Origin: Nocardioides sp.
Lineage (GTDB): Bacteria; Actinomycetota; Actinomycetes; Propionibacteriales; Nocardioidaceae
Reading direction: 5' to 3'
DNA length: 64,000 bases
Assembly: GCA_030698375.1 (NCBI GenBank)
Contig: JAUYLL010000106.1
Coordinates: 1-64,000, forward strand
Shown: positions 18,752 through 27,288 of the stretch, one piece after another
Position numbering within the stretch: the first letter of the stretch is position 1
Layout of the letters: every line of letters starts with the position of its first letter
Position numbers and translations under genes: made by a program
Notes under the pieces: model-generated
Seen by the model: the letters and a program-made list of their open reading frames with translations, nothing else
What the model was told of the DNA's origin: nothing
Databases searched by the model: none

Positions 18752-19233
18752 CCGCGTCGCCGTCGTACGCGGAGCTCTCGATCCAGGTGCGCCCGGAGGG
18801 CCTGCGGGAGATCGAGTCGCTGGCCGCGACCTACCACCGCCTCTGCGATGGCGGCTGGGGGACGGCGCCAGCCGCGCGGACGTCGACGGACTAGCCCGGC
18901 TTTGGGTCCCGGACGGGACCTACAGCATCAACTCACATCGTCCTCCCTGCACCGGGCACGACGAGATCCGGAAGCAGTCCCTGCGCCTGCGATCGTCCAT
19001 GCCCTGGATCCTCCACACGCTCACCAACACCGAGATCTTCGTCGACGGCGACGTCGACGGCACCCGGACTCTTCAAAGGCATCCTTTTCTGCCGCCGCGG
19101 CGGTGGCGCACACGTGGTGGTCGGCGTCTACACCGGCCGCTTCCGGCGCATGCCTCAGGGCTGGCGGTTCGTGTCGTGGGTCGCCGACCTGGCCCACGGC
19201 TCGGCCCTGAGCACCGACGAGGCCGCCTCGTGA
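18748..19233 (+). pseudogene. Frameshifted NTF2/SnoaL-fold protein
   Basis: Three pieces in alternating frames read through as one SnoaL-like protein. The first is MTASPSYAELSIQVRPEG... to ATYHRLCDGGWG. After a shift near 18865-18876 it continues ADVDGLARLWVPDGTYS to ILHTLTNTEIFVDGDVDG. After a second shift near 19070 it ends FKGILFCRRGGGAHVVVG...VSWVADLAHGSAL. The two shifts cancel in frame, but the middle contains a stop (18892) in the original frame. Relatives are small cone-shaped hydratases or cyclases. A sequencing error is an alternative, though flanking genes are clean upstream. Confidence 0.72.
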
Positions 19234-20019
19234 GCCTCCCCACCGGTCGATGGGGTGCCTGGTCGACCGGCCTGCGGCTGCGCGAGGAGAGACGGAGGCC
19301 CGCGAGGCGGCGACAGTCCTCGAGGAGCTGGGCCTCTCGGCGCTCTGGACCGCCGGCGGCACCGGGGACCCTTCGACCGGGTCGAGGCACTGCTGGAGGC
19401 CTACCGCGTCCGCTTCCTCCTCGGCCTCGGCGTCAGCCACCAGCAGCTGGTCGACCGCAGGGACCCCGGGAGGTACGCACGACCCCTGGCGCGGATGCGC
19501 GAGTACCTGGCCGAGCTCGCCGGGCACGAGGCGCCTCGGCACCGGGCGGGGTGCACGGGTGCTGGCGGCCCTCGGCTCCCGGATGTTCGACCTCGCACGC
19601 GACCACGCTGCGGGCGCCCACCCATACCTGACCAGCCGGCCCCCACCCGGACCGCACGGGCCGCGCTGGCCGACGCATTCCTCGCCCCGACCCAGATCGC
19701 CCTGCTGGTCCCGGAGGCGGCGCGAGCGACCGCACGCCGCTCCTCGCGCCGCACCTCGCCCAATCGAACTACCGTGCCACCTGGCTGCGGCAAGGCTTCG
19801 TCGAGGACGACCTCGCCGACCGCGGCTCCGACCGCCTCGTCGACGCGCTCGTCCCCTAGACGACCCGGCCCCCGAGTGGCGCGCATGCTCGGTGCGCAGC
19901 TCGAGGCTGGCGCGGACCGCGTCTGAATCCAGCTGCTCGACCCCCGGGGAGGCTGGGCCGATCACTCCCTCTCGCTCGCCGCCTGGCGCGAGCTGGCGCC
20001 GGGCACTCAGCGACTGAGG
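19230..20019 (+). pseudogene. Decayed LLM-class oxidoreductase (TIGR03620-like)
   Basis: Starting GTG at 19230 (GTGA overlap with the preceding gene), the fragments VSLPTGRWGAWSTGLR, EAREAATVLEELGLSALW, DRVEALLEAYRVRFLLGLG, VLAALGSRMFDLARDHAAGAHPY, ALADAFLAPTQIALLVPEAA, RATWLRQGFVEDDLADRGSDRLVDALVP and GAQLEAGADRV lie in different frames. They follow the order of an F420-type LLM enzyme. At least three frame changes and an in-frame TGA (19924-19926, where IQLLDPRGGW resumes) are seen. It cannot make a full protein. Confidence 0.7.
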
Positions 20020-20030
20020 AGGGACAGCAA

Positions 20031-20065
20031 CGGCCGGTGGAGGACCCTGGTTCCTCCGCCGGCCG
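20031..20065. terminator. Bidirectional terminator hairpin
   Basis: CGGCCGGTGGAGGA (20031-20044) pairs with TCCTCCGCCGGCCG (20052-20065) over 14 bp with one G-T pair and a 7-nt loop. It sits exactly between the convergent CoA-transferase operon and the thiolase operon. No clear T-tract is visible. Confidence 0.6.
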
Positions 20066-20072
20066 CCGTGGT

Positions 20073-21224
20073 TCACACCGTGGAAGCGCTCCCGAGGACG
20101 AGGGACCCGGAGGTCATGAACATCCCGCCCACGCCGGTGACGACGCTGACGTCGACGCCGTCGACCTGGGCGGGTGCCGTGCCGCGCACCTGGCGCACCG
20201 ACTCCTGGATCGCGAACATGCCGTACATCCCGGTGTGCGTGTAGGACAGCCCGCCGCCGTTGGTGTTCAGCGGCAACCGGCCACCGGGCGCGGTGTTGCG
20301 TTCTGCGACGAAGGCGGCCGCCTCTCCCCGCCCGACGAACCCGAGGTCCTCGAGGCCGTAGAGCGGGACGTGGGCGAACGCGTCGTAAATCATCAGGTGG
20401 CCCACGTCGTCGTGGGCGACCTCCGCCTGGCGCAGGGCTGCGCGCCCTCCGCGCTCGATCGCGCGCGAGGAGGTCAGACTGGCCAGGCCCGACACCACCG
20501 ATGACTCGCTCGACTCGCCGGCCCCGAGGACGTAGACCGGCGCGCTCGAGCACAGGTCCTTCGCCCGCTCCGCGGACGTCAGCACCAGCGCCCCTCCCCC
20601 GTCGGTGACCAGGCAGCAGTGCGCGAGGTGGATCGGGTCGGCGATCACGGGGGAGGACAGGACGTCCTCGACCGTGATCGGGTCGCGCAGCTTCGCCCGC
20701 GGGTTGCGCGCCGCCCACTCCCGCTGGACGACCGGCACCATCGCGAACTGCTCCTCGGTCATCCCGTAGGTGTCCATGTAGCGCCGGACACCGATCGGGA
20801 AGAGCGACGGCGCCCCCACAGGGCCGTAGGGCACCTCGAACTGGCCCATCATCGACTGGGGCGCAGGGGCCCACGGCTGCATGCCGACCCGCGAACGGCC
20901 TGACTCTCCGTGCGTGATCAGGACGGTCTCGCACAGCCCGGCCGTGATGGCGGCCATCGCGTGGCGCACGTGCAGCATGTAGGAACACCCCCCGACGTTC
21001 GTCGCGTCGAGGTACTCCGGCACGATCCCGAGGTAGTCGGCCACGTCGTTCGGCAACTCGCCCGCCGAGGCGACACCGTCGACGTCCGACGGCTTCAGCC
21101 CCGCGTCAGCCAGCGCATTGAGGGCGGCGTCGACGTGCAGCTGCAGCGCCGACATGTCGGGCAGCTTGCCCAGGTCGGTGCTCTCGGCGGCACCCACGAT
21201 CGCGATCGCTCCACGCAGACCCAT
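20073..21224 (-). CDS. Thiolase (Ltp-type) with DUF35 partner
   Basis: A 383-residue thiolase-superfamily protein. The Cys in NVGGCSYMLHVRHAM and the C-terminal NTNGGGLSYTHTGMYGMF motif mark the lipid-transfer-protein clade, which includes Ltp2-type retro-aldolases of steroid side-chain degradation. The ATG at 21224 shares one base with the stop of the DUF35 gene (TGATG). By analogy with Ltp2-ChsH2, the two probably form an obligate complex that performs the chain-shortening step. Last gene of a ten-gene unit beginning at 30449. Confidence 0.88.
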   Translation of the reverse strand: MGLRGAIAIVGAAESTDLGKLPDMSALQLHVDAALNALADAGLKPSDVDGVASAGELPNDVADYLGIVPEYLDATNVGGCSYMLHVRHAMAAITAGLCETVLITHGESGRSRVGMQPWAPAPQSMMGQFEVPYGPVGAPSLFPIGVRRYMDTYGMTEEQFAMVPVVQREWAARNPRAKLRDPITVEDVLSSPVIADPIHLAHCCLVTDGGGALVLTSAERAKDLCSSAPVYVLGAGESSESSVVSGLASLTSSRAIERGGRAALRQAEVAHDDVGHLMIYDAFAHVPLYGLEDLGFVGRGEAAAFVAERNTAPGGRLPLNTNGGGLSYTHTGMYGMFAIQESVRQVRGTAPAQVDGVDVSVVTGVGGMFMTSGSLVLGSASTV

Positions 21225-21622
21225 CACGCCACCTCCGCCGGGATGAACTGGACGACCCTGCGGTCGCCGCGCTCCGTGAAGGTCACCACGACCGGCAGGT
21301 CCACCCGAGCGGAGGTCAGGTCTTCGACTTGGACGTGGGCCATGAGGCGCGGCCCCTCCTCGAGACGGATCAGGGCGAGCACGTACGGGGCATCCTCGGC
21401 GAAGCCCTGGGGTCCGCGATGGTTCACCACGAACGAGTCCACGACGCCGCGACCGGACGCCTGGACGAGTTCCACGGCCCGCGACCCGCACGCAGGACAG
21501 CACATGCGCGGGTAGAGGAAGCGGTGGTCACAGTCCTGGCACCGGGGCACGGTCAAGCTCCCCTGGTCGATGCGGTCGAACCACGCCTGAGTGTCTGGTG
21601 TCGGTTGGGCGACGGGTTTCAC
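21224..21622 (-). CDS. DUF35/OB-fold zinc-ribbon partner of thiolase
   Basis: A 132-residue protein with a rubredoxin-like zinc ribbon, C28xxC31 and C42xxC45 (CQDC, CPAC), followed by an OB-fold (VVDSFVVNHRG...PYVLALIRLEEGPRLMAHV). DUF35 proteins bind acyl-CoA and dock onto thiolase-fold enzymes. The gene is coupled to both neighbours: its ATG overlaps the ligase stop by 4 nt, and its stop overlaps the thiolase ATG. Confidence 0.87.
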   Translation of the reverse strand: MKPVAQPTPDTQAWFDRIDQGSLTVPRCQDCDHRFLYPRMCCPACGSRAVELVQASGRGVVDSFVVNHRGPQGFAEDAPYVLALIRLEEGPRLMAHVQVEDLTSARVDLPVVVTFTERGDRRVVQFIPAEVA

Positions 21623-23175
21623 GAGGTACCTCCGGCTTGGGCGAGATCGGGAAGGAGGCGCTTGCGGAGCTTGCCGTTGGCGCCTCGGGGCAGCTCGGGC
21701 ACGACGACCACAAGGCGCGGCACCTTGAAGCGGGCGAGCCGGTCAGCGAGGTACTCATGGAGGACCTCGGTCGGGCCTCGCCCGTCCGAGGCCAGCGCAC
21801 TGCCGTGGTGAGCCTGGACGACGGCCGTGACGCACTCACCCCACTCCGGGTCCGGCACACCGATCACGCCGACGTCCTCCACGTCGGGGTGGGTGAGGAT
21901 GGCGGCCTCCACCTCGGCGGGATAGACGTTCACCCCGCCCGAGACCACGACCTCCGCGGAGCGACCGAGGAGGTATAGGAAGCCGTCCTCGTCGAGCCGT
22001 CCGAGGTCGCCCACCGTGACGAAGTCGCCCAGGCGCGCGTCGCGAGTCTTCTGCTCGTCGCCGCGGTACTCGAAAGCGTGCGCTCCCATCCGGAGGTAAA
22101 CGGTCCCGGTCTCTCCCGCGGGGACGTCCGTCCCGTCGACGCCGACCACCCGGACCTCGGCCCCCGGCTGGGGGTGACCGACCGTGCCGGGGTGCGCGAG
22201 CCAGTCGGGGGTGGAGACGACCGTCCCGGCGGCCTCCGTGGCTCCGTAGTACTCCCACACCACATCGCCGAACCAGTCGATCACCGCACGCTTGATTTCC
22301 TCGCTGCAGGGGCCGGCCCCGTGGATCAGGTTTCGCATGCTGCTGACGTCGTGCGCGCGCCGGGTCTCCGCGGCCAGGCGCAGGAGCCGGTGGAGCTGTG
22401 TGGGGACCATGTGCGTCGTGGTCACCCGGCGGGTCTCGATGAGGCGCGGGACCGCCTCGGCATCAAAGCGCTCCATCAGCACGATGGCGTGCCCGAAATG
22501 GAGCGAGGTCACGGCCAGTCCGCTGACCGCCGTGTGGCTCAGCGGCGAGGTGACGAGGTGGACGCCGTCCGCGAGCGGCTCTACCTCAAACATCCCTAGC
22601 TGCCAGCGGGCGCCGGCGGCAAAGACGTCGTCCGGGTCCCCTTCGGGCAGCGGGCGCAGCACGCCCTTGGGGCGCCCCGTCGTGCCGGAGGTGTAGCCGA
22701 GGTACGCACCCGGGGAGCGGTCCTCGAGCGGACCGTCCGGGCACGCCTCGCTCTCGGCCAGCAGGTCTCGCAGGCCCGATCCGGCACCCAGGGCGAACCT
22801 TCGGTCGGCGGGCAGGCAGGCCTCGTCCGCGGCGTCCACGAGCACGTCGACGTACTTCAGCGATGCCAGCGCCACGGCGGGCGCGGCGTCCTCGATGATG
22901 TAGGAGACCTCGGTGGTCGTCAGCGCCGTGTTCACCGGCACGTAGTAGACCCCGGCCTGCTGGCAGGCGAGCACGACCGCTAGGGCGGCGGACTCGTTGC
23001 CCACCACGCCCACGACGCGGTCGCCGCGACGGGCGCCCTCTGCCCGCAGGAGGCGCGCCACTGCGTTGGCCCGAGCCAGCAGTTCCCCGCGGGTGACCTC
23101 ACCACCGTCCGCCTCGACGACAGCGCAGGCGTCCGGGTCGGCGGCCGCTAGTCTCCAGAAGCCAAGCTCACTCAT
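21619..23175 (-). CDS. Acyl-CoA ligase (FadD-like)
   Basis: A 518-residue ANL enzyme. The P-loop YTSGTTGRPKG lies near residues 159-169, YYGATEAAG is the adenine-binding motif, VGDLGRLDEDGFLYLLGRSAEVVVSGGVNVYPAEVE spans the hinge, and the catalytic Lys is in GANGKLRKRLL. It is closer to FadD17/FadD19-like steroid-acid ligases than to fatty-acid ligases by general appearance (inference). The stop of the adjacent dehydrogenase gene overlaps by 8 nt. Confidence 0.9.
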   Translation of the reverse strand: MSELGFWRLAAADPDACAVVEADGGEVTRGELLARANAVARLLRAEGARRGDRVVGVVGNESAALAVVLACQQAGVYYVPVNTALTTTEVSYIIEDAAPAVALASLKYVDVLVDAADEACLPADRRFALGAGSGLRDLLAESEACPDGPLEDRSPGAYLGYTSGTTGRPKGVLRPLPEGDPDDVFAAGARWQLGMFEVEPLADGVHLVTSPLSHTAVSGLAVTSLHFGHAIVLMERFDAEAVPRLIETRRVTTTHMVPTQLHRLLRLAAETRRAHDVSSMRNLIHGAGPCSEEIKRAVIDWFGDVVWEYYGATEAAGTVVSTPDWLAHPGTVGHPQPGAEVRVVGVDGTDVPAGETGTVYLRMGAHAFEYRGDEQKTRDARLGDFVTVGDLGRLDEDGFLYLLGRSAEVVVSGGVNVYPAEVEAAILTHPDVEDVGVIGVPDPEWGECVTAVVQAHHGSALASDGRGPTEVLHEYLADRLARFKVPRLVVVVPELPRGANGKLRKRLLPDLAQAGGTS

Positions 23176-24202
23176 GCCCGGGCTCCCTCCGTCCAGTCCG
23201 GTTCAGCAGATCGGCCGCGAGCCCTCGGCGATGCGCGGCGGTCGTCCCGTAGGCGACTGAGAGGGCCATCACCCGCTTCAGCCAGAAGTGCAGGTGGTAT
23301 TCCCAGGTGAACCCGATCCCTCCGTGCAGCTGGAGGGCCTCCACGTTCGCGCGGGCCGCGGCGTCGCCAGCGTAGGCCTTGGCTGCGGCGGCGCGAGCCG
23401 CCGCGTCCGGCTCGTCGACGGCGTCGAGGGCACCCATCGCCGCAGCCTCGGCCATGTCGACGCCCACCGCGACGTCAGCGATCTTGTGCTTGACGGCCTG
23501 GAAGGACCCGATCGGTCGTCCGAACTGGTGGCGCACGCTGACGTACTCCACGGTCAAATCCAGCAGGCGGCGCGCGGCACCAGCCAACTGGCACGCCGAG
23601 CCCGCGACTGCGAGCGTGCGGACCCGCCTCGCGAGGGCCGGGTCTACCCCGAGCACTCGACCGCTGCCGGGGAGGGCGACCCGGGCGACCGGGCGCAGCG
23701 GGTCGACGGCCTCGAGCGAGGTCACTGCCACCTCGGCCGTGGGGTACGCCGTCACCGTGCCGTCGTCCGCGACGTCCAGCAGAAGATCCGACTGCGCGGC
23801 GAACGCTACGTGGGGGTCGAGGACGGCGAGCCGGACGGCGACAAGCAGGCTCCCCTCGGCAAGGGCGCGGAGCTGGTCGGCGACCCAGGGGTCCTCGGCG
23901 TACGCACCCAGGATCGTCACTCCGAGGACAGCCGTCTCGAGGAAGGGCTCGGGGACGCCGTGGTATCCGGTGGCATGCAGGACGCCGGGGAGGTGCCGCG
24001 GGGTGAGCCCCGCGCCTCCGGCCTCGTCAGCGACCAGCGCCGAGACCAGACCGGTCTCCGCGAGGCGGTTCCACAAGGCCGGCTGGTGCGCCTCGCCCGC
24101 GTCCATCCGCTCGCGCAGGTATTCCAGGCCACAGTGGCGGTCGAGCAGCACCTTGGTGACCTCGTCGAGCTGACGGCGGTCCAGGTCAAGTGTCTCGGTC
24201 AT
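23168..24202 (-). CDS. Acyl-CoA dehydrogenase, short beta-type subunit
   Basis: A 344-residue member of the acyl-CoA dehydrogenase family, shorter than the usual ~385. REQFGRPI-like VRHQFGRPIGSFQAVKHKIAD and LHGGIGFTWEYHLHFWLKR are the flavin and dimer regions. Its ATG overlaps the stop of a 411-residue dehydrogenase by 4 nt. Such coupled long/short pairs form alpha2beta2 enzymes, known for steroid-CoA substrates (ChsE1-ChsE2, FadE28-FadE29). The pair is predicted to oxidise a bulky acyl-CoA. Confidence 0.88.
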   Translation of the reverse strand: MTETLDLDRRQLDEVTKVLLDRHCGLEYLRERMDAGEAHQPALWNRLAETGLVSALVADEAGGAGLTPRHLPGVLHATGYHGVPEPFLETAVLGVTILGAYAEDPWVADQLRALAEGSLLVAVRLAVLDPHVAFAAQSDLLLDVADDGTVTAYPTAEVAVTSLEAVDPLRPVARVALPGSGRVLGVDPALARRVRTLAVAGSACQLAGAARRLLDLTVEYVSVRHQFGRPIGSFQAVKHKIADVAVGVDMAEAAAMGALDAVDEPDAAARAAAAKAYAGDAAARANVEALQLHGGIGFTWEYHLHFWLKRVMALSVAYGTTAAHRRGLAADLLNRTGRREPGHE

Positions 24203-25434
24203 GTCGGTCGGGGCTCCATGGGTAGTCCCAGCACTCGTTCGCTGATGATGTTGCGCTGGATCTCCGAGGTACCCCCGAAGATCATCGCGGCGCGGGCGTA
24301 CCAGTACCGGTGATGCCAGTCCTTCCAGGCGTGGGCGGTCACGGGGTCGACACCGGGCAGCACCTCCCGGTCACCGCCGACGACACCGCCCTCCTCCGCC
24401 ATCAGACGCAGTCCGGTGGCGAAGATGTCGTGCTGCATCTCGGTCCAGAACAGCTTGTTGATGCTGGCCGTTTGGTCAAGATTGCCCCCGGCCTCGGCGA
24501 GGGCGGCGAGTCGGTACACGTTCGCCCGGTAGACCTCGGTCTCCACGAGGACCCGCCCCAGCTCGTCGAGGGCCAGGGTGTCCTGCTCGAGACCGCGCCG
24601 CCGCACGAGCCCGGCGAGCGCGGCGACGTCGTTGGAGAACTTCGCGTGATCGCCGAAGACCGCGCCGCGCTCGAAGCCGAGCGTGGACATGGCCACCTTC
24701 CAGCCCTGGTCGACGCCGCCAACCACGTTCTCCACCGGGACCCGCACGTCGGTGAAGAACACCTCGGCAAACCCCTTGGTCCCGTCCACCATCGCCAGCG
24801 GGCGGACCTCGACACCGGGCGTCCGCAGGTCGATGCAGAGGAAGGTGATGCCGCTGTGCTTACGGTGCTTGGCCGCCTCGGGGTCGGTGCGGACCAGGGC
24901 GAAGATCCAGTCGGCGAAGCCTCCCATCGAGGTCCAAGTCTTCTGGCCGTTGACGACGAAGTGATCACCGTCTCGCACCGCGCGGGTGCTCAGCGACGCC
25001 AGGTCCGACCCCGAGCCCGGTTCGGAGAAGCCCTGGCACCAGATGGTGTTGCAGGCGAGTAGGTCCGGGATCCAGCGCGCGCGCTGCTCCTCGGTGCCGT
25101 ACTGCATCAGCACAGGACCCAGCAGGTAGAGGCCGCCCATGTTGACCCGCTCGGGCGCGCGCACCCGGTAGTACTCCTCGGCGAAGGCCATGGTGAGCCG
25201 CAGGTCGGCGCCCCGGCCGCCGTACTCGATCGGCCAGTCAACGGCGGCATAGCCACCCTCAAACAGAGTCTGCTCCCACGCGCGGTGCTGGTCGAAGCCC
25301 TCGCGGCTCGTCCACGGCAGCAGCGACTCCCGGGGAGCGTTCGCCGCCAGCCACTCCCGCACCTCGGAGCGAAACACGTCCACGGTGCTGCTCTGATCGA
25401 TGCCGTTGTGTTCGGTCATGATGTTCACGCTCAT
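24199..25434 (-). CDS. Acyl-CoA dehydrogenase, alpha-type subunit
   Basis: A 411-residue enzyme. WCQGFSEPGSGSDLASLSTRA and GQKTWTSMG are the substrate/FAD segments, LGFERGA follows, and the end is GGTSEIQRNIISERVLGLPMEPR. ATG at 25434 gives a 4-nt overlap with the upstream LLM gene; an internal Met six codons in is possible. It should pair with the short dehydrogenase encoded directly downstream. Confidence 0.9.
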   Translation of the reverse strand: MSVNIMTEHNGIDQSSTVDVFRSEVREWLAANAPRESLLPWTSREGFDQHRAWEQTLFEGGYAAVDWPIEYGGRGADLRLTMAFAEEYYRVRAPERVNMGGLYLLGPVLMQYGTEEQRARWIPDLLACNTIWCQGFSEPGSGSDLASLSTRAVRDGDHFVVNGQKTWTSMGGFADWIFALVRTDPEAAKHRKHSGITFLCIDLRTPGVEVRPLAMVDGTKGFAEVFFTDVRVPVENVVGGVDQGWKVAMSTLGFERGAVFGDHAKFSNDVAALAGLVRRRGLEQDTLALDELGRVLVETEVYRANVYRLAALAEAGGNLDQTASINKLFWTEMQHDIFATGLRLMAEEGGVVGGDREVLPGVDPVTAHAWKDWHHRYWYARAAMIFGGTSEIQRNIISERVLGLPMEPRPT

Positions 25435-26390
25435 CGAGCGTCCTCCCCCTCCAGGCCGAGCGTCTGGGCGACCTCGGCCATCACTTCTGCGTAGTTGTCC
25501 ACCGTCATCCGCAGAGAGACGTTGATGCCGTCGACGCCGAGGTCGGCGTACCGGCTGACGATCTGGGAGAGGTCGGCAAGTTCACCGACCCCCCGGAACC
25601 CGGCGATCACGTGCACGTCGTCGCGCGTCCGCCCGGCCGACTCCAGGTGCCCCTCGAGCGCGCGCAGCCCGTCGGACAGCTCGGCGGGCGTGAGGTTCCA
25701 CGGGTACCAGCCGCCCGCGGCGGTGCCGGCTCGTCGGATCGCGGCGGGTGAGTGCCCTCCGATGAGGACCCGCGGCGGACAGACGCCCTGCGGAAGGGCG
25801 ACGTCCTGAGCGGAACTCAAAGCCCACAGGTCGTTCAGTGCGTGGATGAGGTGCTCGCACCGCTTGCCGCGCGTCTTGAAGTCGCACTCGCAGGCCTCGA
25901 ACTCCTCCGCGGACCACCCGACGCCGACACCCATGTCGAAGCGCCCGTCGGTCAATGCGGCGACGGTGAGGGCCTCCCGCGCGATGAGCCGCGGGTTGCG
26001 CAGCGGGAGCAGCAAGACCGAGCTGCCAAAGCGCAGCCGCGTCGTGGCCCCACACATCGCGACAGCGGTCTGGAACAGGTCCAGCAGGCCCTGGTCCAGC
26101 GCGGTCTCGACCTGGGCCTTGCCCTCGACGACCTTGTTGTGCTGCTCCTTCACGTCCGGGTCGGCCGCGAGCGGCGCCTCCGGATAGGGGTAGACGGAGT
26201 CGTACTTCTCGAAGAACAGCACGTGTTCGGGCATCCAGATGCCGTCGAAGCCGGTGCGCTCGGCCGTGCGGGCGAACTCGCCCATGAACGCGAGGTCGCG
26301 CTCGGGACTGCCGTCGAACAAGTCGACCAGGCCGACCTCGATGCGACCCCGGGCTCCCTGGACACCTCCGCGTGCCTCGTGACCGCTCAT
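25431..26390 (-). CDS. LLM-class F420-type oxidoreductase
   Basis: A 319-residue luciferase-like protein. IEVGLVDLFDGSPERDLAFMGEFARTAERTGFDGIWMPEHVLFF forms the first barrel units, DGRFDMGVGVGWSAEEFEA the conserved middle and VLIGGHSPAAIRRAGTAAGGWYPWNL the later strand. AGGAGG is 8 nt upstream of the ATG at 26390. It is paralogous to the product of 5889-6776. The start overlaps the stop of another LLM gene, suggesting the two form a heteromer or act in sequence. Confidence 0.85.
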   Translation of the reverse strand: MSGHEARGGVQGARGRIEVGLVDLFDGSPERDLAFMGEFARTAERTGFDGIWMPEHVLFFEKYDSVYPYPEAPLAADPDVKEQHNKVVEGKAQVETALDQGLLDLFQTAVAMCGATTRLRFGSSVLLLPLRNPRLIAREALTVAALTDGRFDMGVGVGWSAEEFEACECDFKTRGKRCEHLIHALNDLWALSSAQDVALPQGVCPPRVLIGGHSPAAIRRAGTAAGGWYPWNLTPAELSDGLRALEGHLESAGRTRDDVHVIAGFRGVGELADLSQIVSRYADLGVDGINVSLRMTVDNYAEVMAEVAQTLGLEGEDAR

Positions 26391-27175
26391 GCGATCGCCT
26401 CCTGCAGCTCGGCGGGGTGGGGGACTCGGTCGAAGACCGCCACGAGCTCGTCGATGCCGGCCTCGGCGGCGCGGGCACGACTCGCCTGCACGAGCGGCGC
26501 GTCGACGAACCAGGTACGACGCACCGGGCCGTGGCCCGACGGGAGCGCTTGCGCGATCTCCTCTAGTGCGCCGATCAATGCAGCCGGTTCCAGCTTCCAC
26601 GCCGCCCACCCGTCGATCTCGCCGCGAGACTCGACGAAGCGCCTCAGGAGAGGCGCGCTCGTGTGCCGTGCGTGGGTGCGCAGGCGCCGCGCTCCGACGG
26701 TCTTGGGGTGGGCGATCGCCCCGGCGAAGCTCACGGTGTTCGACCGGTAGGCACCGCGGCGCTCGGTCCAGAGCGTCTCCATCGCGCCGAGCCGATCGAG
26801 GGTGCTCCCCACCGGATCCGCGCACTCGACGCCCGGCTCGCTGATCTCGAGGGGAGGCGTGTCCAGGTCGAGCCCCAACTCGAGCCGACCGTTGGCGAAC
26901 CAGTCGAGGCTAGCCAGCTGCTTGGCCCGTACCGCGGCCGGGCGCACGGAGAGCGCGTCACCGGCCAGGCCCAGCCGGATCCGCTGCGTCGCGCGGGCGA
27001 CGCAGTACAGGCCCAGGATCTGGTCGTGCGAAGCGGTGCGGGCGACCTCGCGGTCACCCATGCCCCACCACGAGGCGAAGCCTCCGTCTTCGGCGGCCGC
27101 GGCTGCGGTCGCGATCGCCGTGCCCAACGTCGCGCCCTCGGTGGGCACGAAGGCACAGGCAATACCGATGTCCAT
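26387..27175 (-). CDS. LLM-class oxidoreductase, short form
   Basis: A 262-residue LLM-family protein, shorter than the typical 290-350. MDIGIACAFVPTEGATLGTAIATAAAAAEDGGFASWWGMGD is the N-terminal barrel segment, and RLELGLDLDTPPLEI takes the place of the usual GRxxLGVGxGW. The central section after residue 130 diverges. AAGGAG lies before the ATG. The reduced central region suggests a partner subunit or an unusual substrate pocket. It overlaps the following LLM gene by 4 nt. Confidence 0.75.
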   Translation of the reverse strand: MDIGIACAFVPTEGATLGTAIATAAAAAEDGGFASWWGMGDREVARTASHDQILGLYCVARATQRIRLGLAGDALSVRPAAVRAKQLASLDWFANGRLELGLDLDTPPLEISEPGVECADPVGSTLDRLGAMETLWTERRGAYRSNTVSFAGAIAHPKTVGARRLRTHARHTSAPLLRRFVESRGEIDGWAAWKLEPAALIGALEEIAQALPSGHGPVRRTWFVDAPLVQASRARAAEAGIDELVAVFDRVPHPAELQEAIA

Positions 27176-27288
27176 CGGGTCTCCTTCATCGACTGGCTGC
27201 GGCGGCGACCGCGGTCAGGGGTGCGGCTGTGGGAGAGGGCGATGAGTCCGGCGCTATGCGCGCCGGACCCATCACCGGTCGACCGTGA

